Below, in pieces: positions 62,521 to 64,000 of a stretch of DNA of 64,000 bases. The stretch spans positions 102,382 through 166,381 of the forward strand of contig JBLWYD010000002.1 of assembly GCA_048267165.1 (NCBI GenBank), written 5' to 3'. Position 1 is the first letter of the stretch. Each line of letters begins with the position of its first letter. The stretch is from PGYR01 sp048267165. Lineage in GTDB: Bacteria > Bacteroidota > Ignavibacteria > Kapaibacteriales > UBA2268. The notes under the pieces were generated by a model. It was not told where the DNA came from and did not search any database. It saw nothing but the letters and a program-made list of their open reading frames with translations. Position numbers and translations under genes: made by a program.

Positions 62521-63929
62521 GTATTAAAATCTGAAATCCATTTGTCTTTATTTTCTATAAAATAAGCTTTAGCAATCTCATAGTCATTAGGAATTATTCC
62601 TTCAAGTATTGCTTCTTCTATCTCATTTTTGATATGACCTACTAGTCTAGATGGTTTTATATCGCATATTTCCATTATCTCCTCTCCCCTAACTGGTGAT
62701 TGGAACGCTCGTAGTTGATCACTTTCTTGGACTTCTTTTATTCTAGCAAATACTACTTCGTAATTTTCTAGATATTTCTGAACTTTCTTTGGATTCTTAG
62801 TAGTTATATCTGCTTTGCAATGTATAAATAAATCTACTAAATCTTCACCTGCGAATGCAGCTAATCTTCGGTAAGCACTATCAGTTGTCTCACCATCTAC
62901 TAGTGCCATTGGTCTTTGATGTAGTCTTACTAATTTCTCAACGTAAGAGTGATGCTCCATTGGTAGTTTCAGATCTCGGAAAATTCGTTTTTGCCATTTA
63001 GCACCAACTTCCTCATGACCGTGGAAAGTCCAACCAGCAGATGAGTGGAATCTCTTAGTAACCGGCTTGGCTATATCGTGCATTAGAGCAACGAATCTGA
63101 GCCATAGATTATCCGTCATCTCACAAATATTATCTATTACTTCAAGTGTATGATAAAAAACATCTTTGTGGGCATAAACTCTTCCATCTTTTTCAACTTT
63201 ATCTATGCCTCGTAAATTATATACTTCTGGGAATATAATTTCTAGCAAACCAGTATCCATCAGAATGTTAAGTCCAATACTTGGCTTTTTAGTCTTTAGT
63301 ATTTTTAGGAATTCGTCTGTTATACGCTCTTGAGAGATTTTATTTATTTCTTTGTGAAGTTGCTTTATAGCTTCAAATGATTTAGATTCTATTTCGAATC
63401 CTAATTGAGACGCAAATCTAGCTGCTCTCATCATTCTAAGTGGATCGTCTTTGTAAGTTATTATGGGGTCAAGAGGAGTAACTAATATTTTATTTTCGAG
63501 ATCCTTCATTCCATCAAACATATCTAGAACTTCACCGAAAGTCTTCTTATTCAGCGAAGCAGCCATTGTATTGACTGTGAAATCTCTTCTTTTTATATCA
63601 TCTTCTAGAGTACCAGCTTTTACTTCCGGCTTTCTAGAACCTTCAGTGTATTTCTCAGTTCTTGTACCAACAAATTCGATTTGTACTTTTTGATAAGGTA
63701 CTAGGGCCGTTCTAAATCTTGCATACTCGACTACATGAGAATTTAACTCTTTAGCAACAATATTTGCAAATTCTATAGCATCTCCAACAACAGTAATGTC
63801 GTAGTCTGTTTTAGCCAGACCCAGTATTCTGTCACGAACATAGCCGCCAACTACATATATCTCATAAGAATGAGAATCAGCAATTTCGCCTATCTGTTTT
63901 AATACTTTATCTTTTATTTCTATTTTCAT
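62517..63929 (-). CDS. cca: CCA tRNA nucleotidyltransferase with HD domain
   Basis: The enzyme adds or repairs the 3' CCA of tRNA. The nucleotidyltransferase domain shows VVGGYVRDRILGLAKTDYDI (metal-binding DYD) and RRDFTVNTMAAS, with DPLRMMRAARFASQLGF in the neck. The C-terminal HD-type domain shows HKDVFYHTLEVIDN and ALMHDIAKPVTKRFH. The 470-residue length suits this group. Poly(A) polymerase activity cannot be excluded in this family. A terminator of the next upstream minus-strand gene lies just beyond its start. Confidence 0.92.
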   Translation of the reverse strand: MKIEIKDKVLKQIGEIADSHSYEIYVVGGYVRDRILGLAKTDYDITVVGDAIEFANIVAKELNSHVVEYARFRTALVPYQKVQIEFVGTRTEKYTEGSRKPEVKAGTLEDDIKRRDFTVNTMAASLNKKTFGEVLDMFDGMKDLENKILVTPLDPIITYKDDPLRMMRAARFASQLGFEIESKSFEAIKQLHKEINKISQERITDEFLKILKTKKPSIGLNILMDTGLLEIIFPEVYNLRGIDKVEKDGRVYAHKDVFYHTLEVIDNICEMTDNLWLRFVALMHDIAKPVTKRFHSSAGWTFHGHEEVGAKWQKRIFRDLKLPMEHHSYVEKLVRLHQRPMALVDGETTDSAYRRLAAFAGEDLVDLFIHCKADITTKNPKKVQKYLENYEVVFARIKEVQESDQLRAFQSPVRGEEIMEICDIKPSRLVGHIKNEIEEAILEGIIPNDYEIAKAYFIENKDKWISDFNT

Positions 63930-63930
63930 A

Positions 63931-63957
63931 AAAAAAGGCGACTCTACGAATCGCCTA
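63931..63957 (-). terminator. Intrinsic terminator of the gene upstream of cca
   Basis: AGGCGA and TCGCCT enclose a nine-base loop. On the minus strand a T-run follows, ending just before the cca start at 63929. Confidence 0.8.
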
Positions 63958-63979
63958 TATTCTCAAATAATAATTACAA

Positions 63980-64000
63980 TTACATACCATCTGTATAGAC
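63980..64000 (-). CDS. Possible C-terminal end of a minus-strand gene (partial)
   Basis: The last 21 bases can be read on the minus strand as VYTDGM followed by TAA, with a terminator 23 bases downstream. This would be the tail of the gene that terminator serves. The stretch is too short to name a product or to fix the frame. Confidence 0.3.
   Translation of the reverse strand, partial: VYTDGM

Overview
The window is chromosomal DNA from an AT-rich, Gram-negative bacterium, most likely of the Bacteroidota/Chlorobi-type radiation (Kapabacteria- or Ignavibacteria-like). Supporting signs are TAnnTTTG-type -7 promoter boxes with TTG about 20 bases upstream (before the repeat lipoprotein, the barrel protein and rpmB), mostly weak Shine-Dalgarno sequences, many lipoproteins and outer-membrane candidates, a DUF4175/DUF4159 pair, and an IcmF-type fused acyl-CoA mutase. 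The placement is inference; there is no rRNA in the window. I saw no tRNA, CRISPR array or insertion sequence. Genes are packed closely, many with 1-8 base overlaps, and no gene-free stretch exceeds about 220 bases.

Layout. 0-4.9 kb: end of a sensor histidine kinase, a GlmU nucleotidyltransferase fused to a VOC domain, phosphoglycerate mutase, and the start of an exported TldD/TldE-like pair separated by a small membrane protein. 4.9-11.1 kb: the TldE-like partner, then a polysaccharide chain-length protein, an O-antigen-ligase-like membrane protein and PBP2. 11.2-13.4 kb: a lipoprotein of seven cysteine-bearing tandem repeats. 13.5-21 kb: recX-recA (minus), purD and a DCC-family protein (plus), a LiaF-like protein and a membrane Fe-S oxidoreductase (minus), and an unknown anchored beta-rich protein. 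21-24.5 kb: icmF.

24.7-27.6 kb is the most accessory-looking part. It has a barrel protein, a GNAT acetyltransferase flanked by copies of a palindromic dispersed repeat, an unknown 237-residue protein preceded by a small ORF built from eight 21-base tandem repeats, and a small lipoprotein. 27.7-37.2 kb: hbd-ispF, xseAB, a DUF885 lipoprotein, a YhdH-type reductase, a secreted gluzincin, phoH, and two envelope coiled-coil proteins, one with LysM. 37.4-50.2 kb: valS, nuoF, nadD, the rsmG-DUF4159-DUF4175 operon, a glycosyltransferase-nth-HAD operon and a K+ channel/RCK protein. 50.2-64 kb: two glycosyltransferases, a DUF3592 protein, rpmB, a TPR lipoprotein leading into motAB, a VIT-family transporter, then dprA-prenyl synthase-AddB-like nuclease, and the cca-type tRNA nucleotidyltransferase.

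Most of the content is housekeeping (DNA repair and recombination, nucleotide, isoprenoid and NAD synthesis, translation) mixed with envelope functions. IcmF, the hydroxyacyl-CoA dehydrogenase, the YhdH-like reductase and the Fe-S oxidoreductase would fit acyl-CoA metabolism, but they are scattered and the link is inferred. I found no clear new multi-gene defence or mobile system. The best novelty candidates are the GlmU-VOC fusion, the 21-base repeat ORF with its partner gene, the seven-repeat lipoprotein and the exported TldD/TldE pair.
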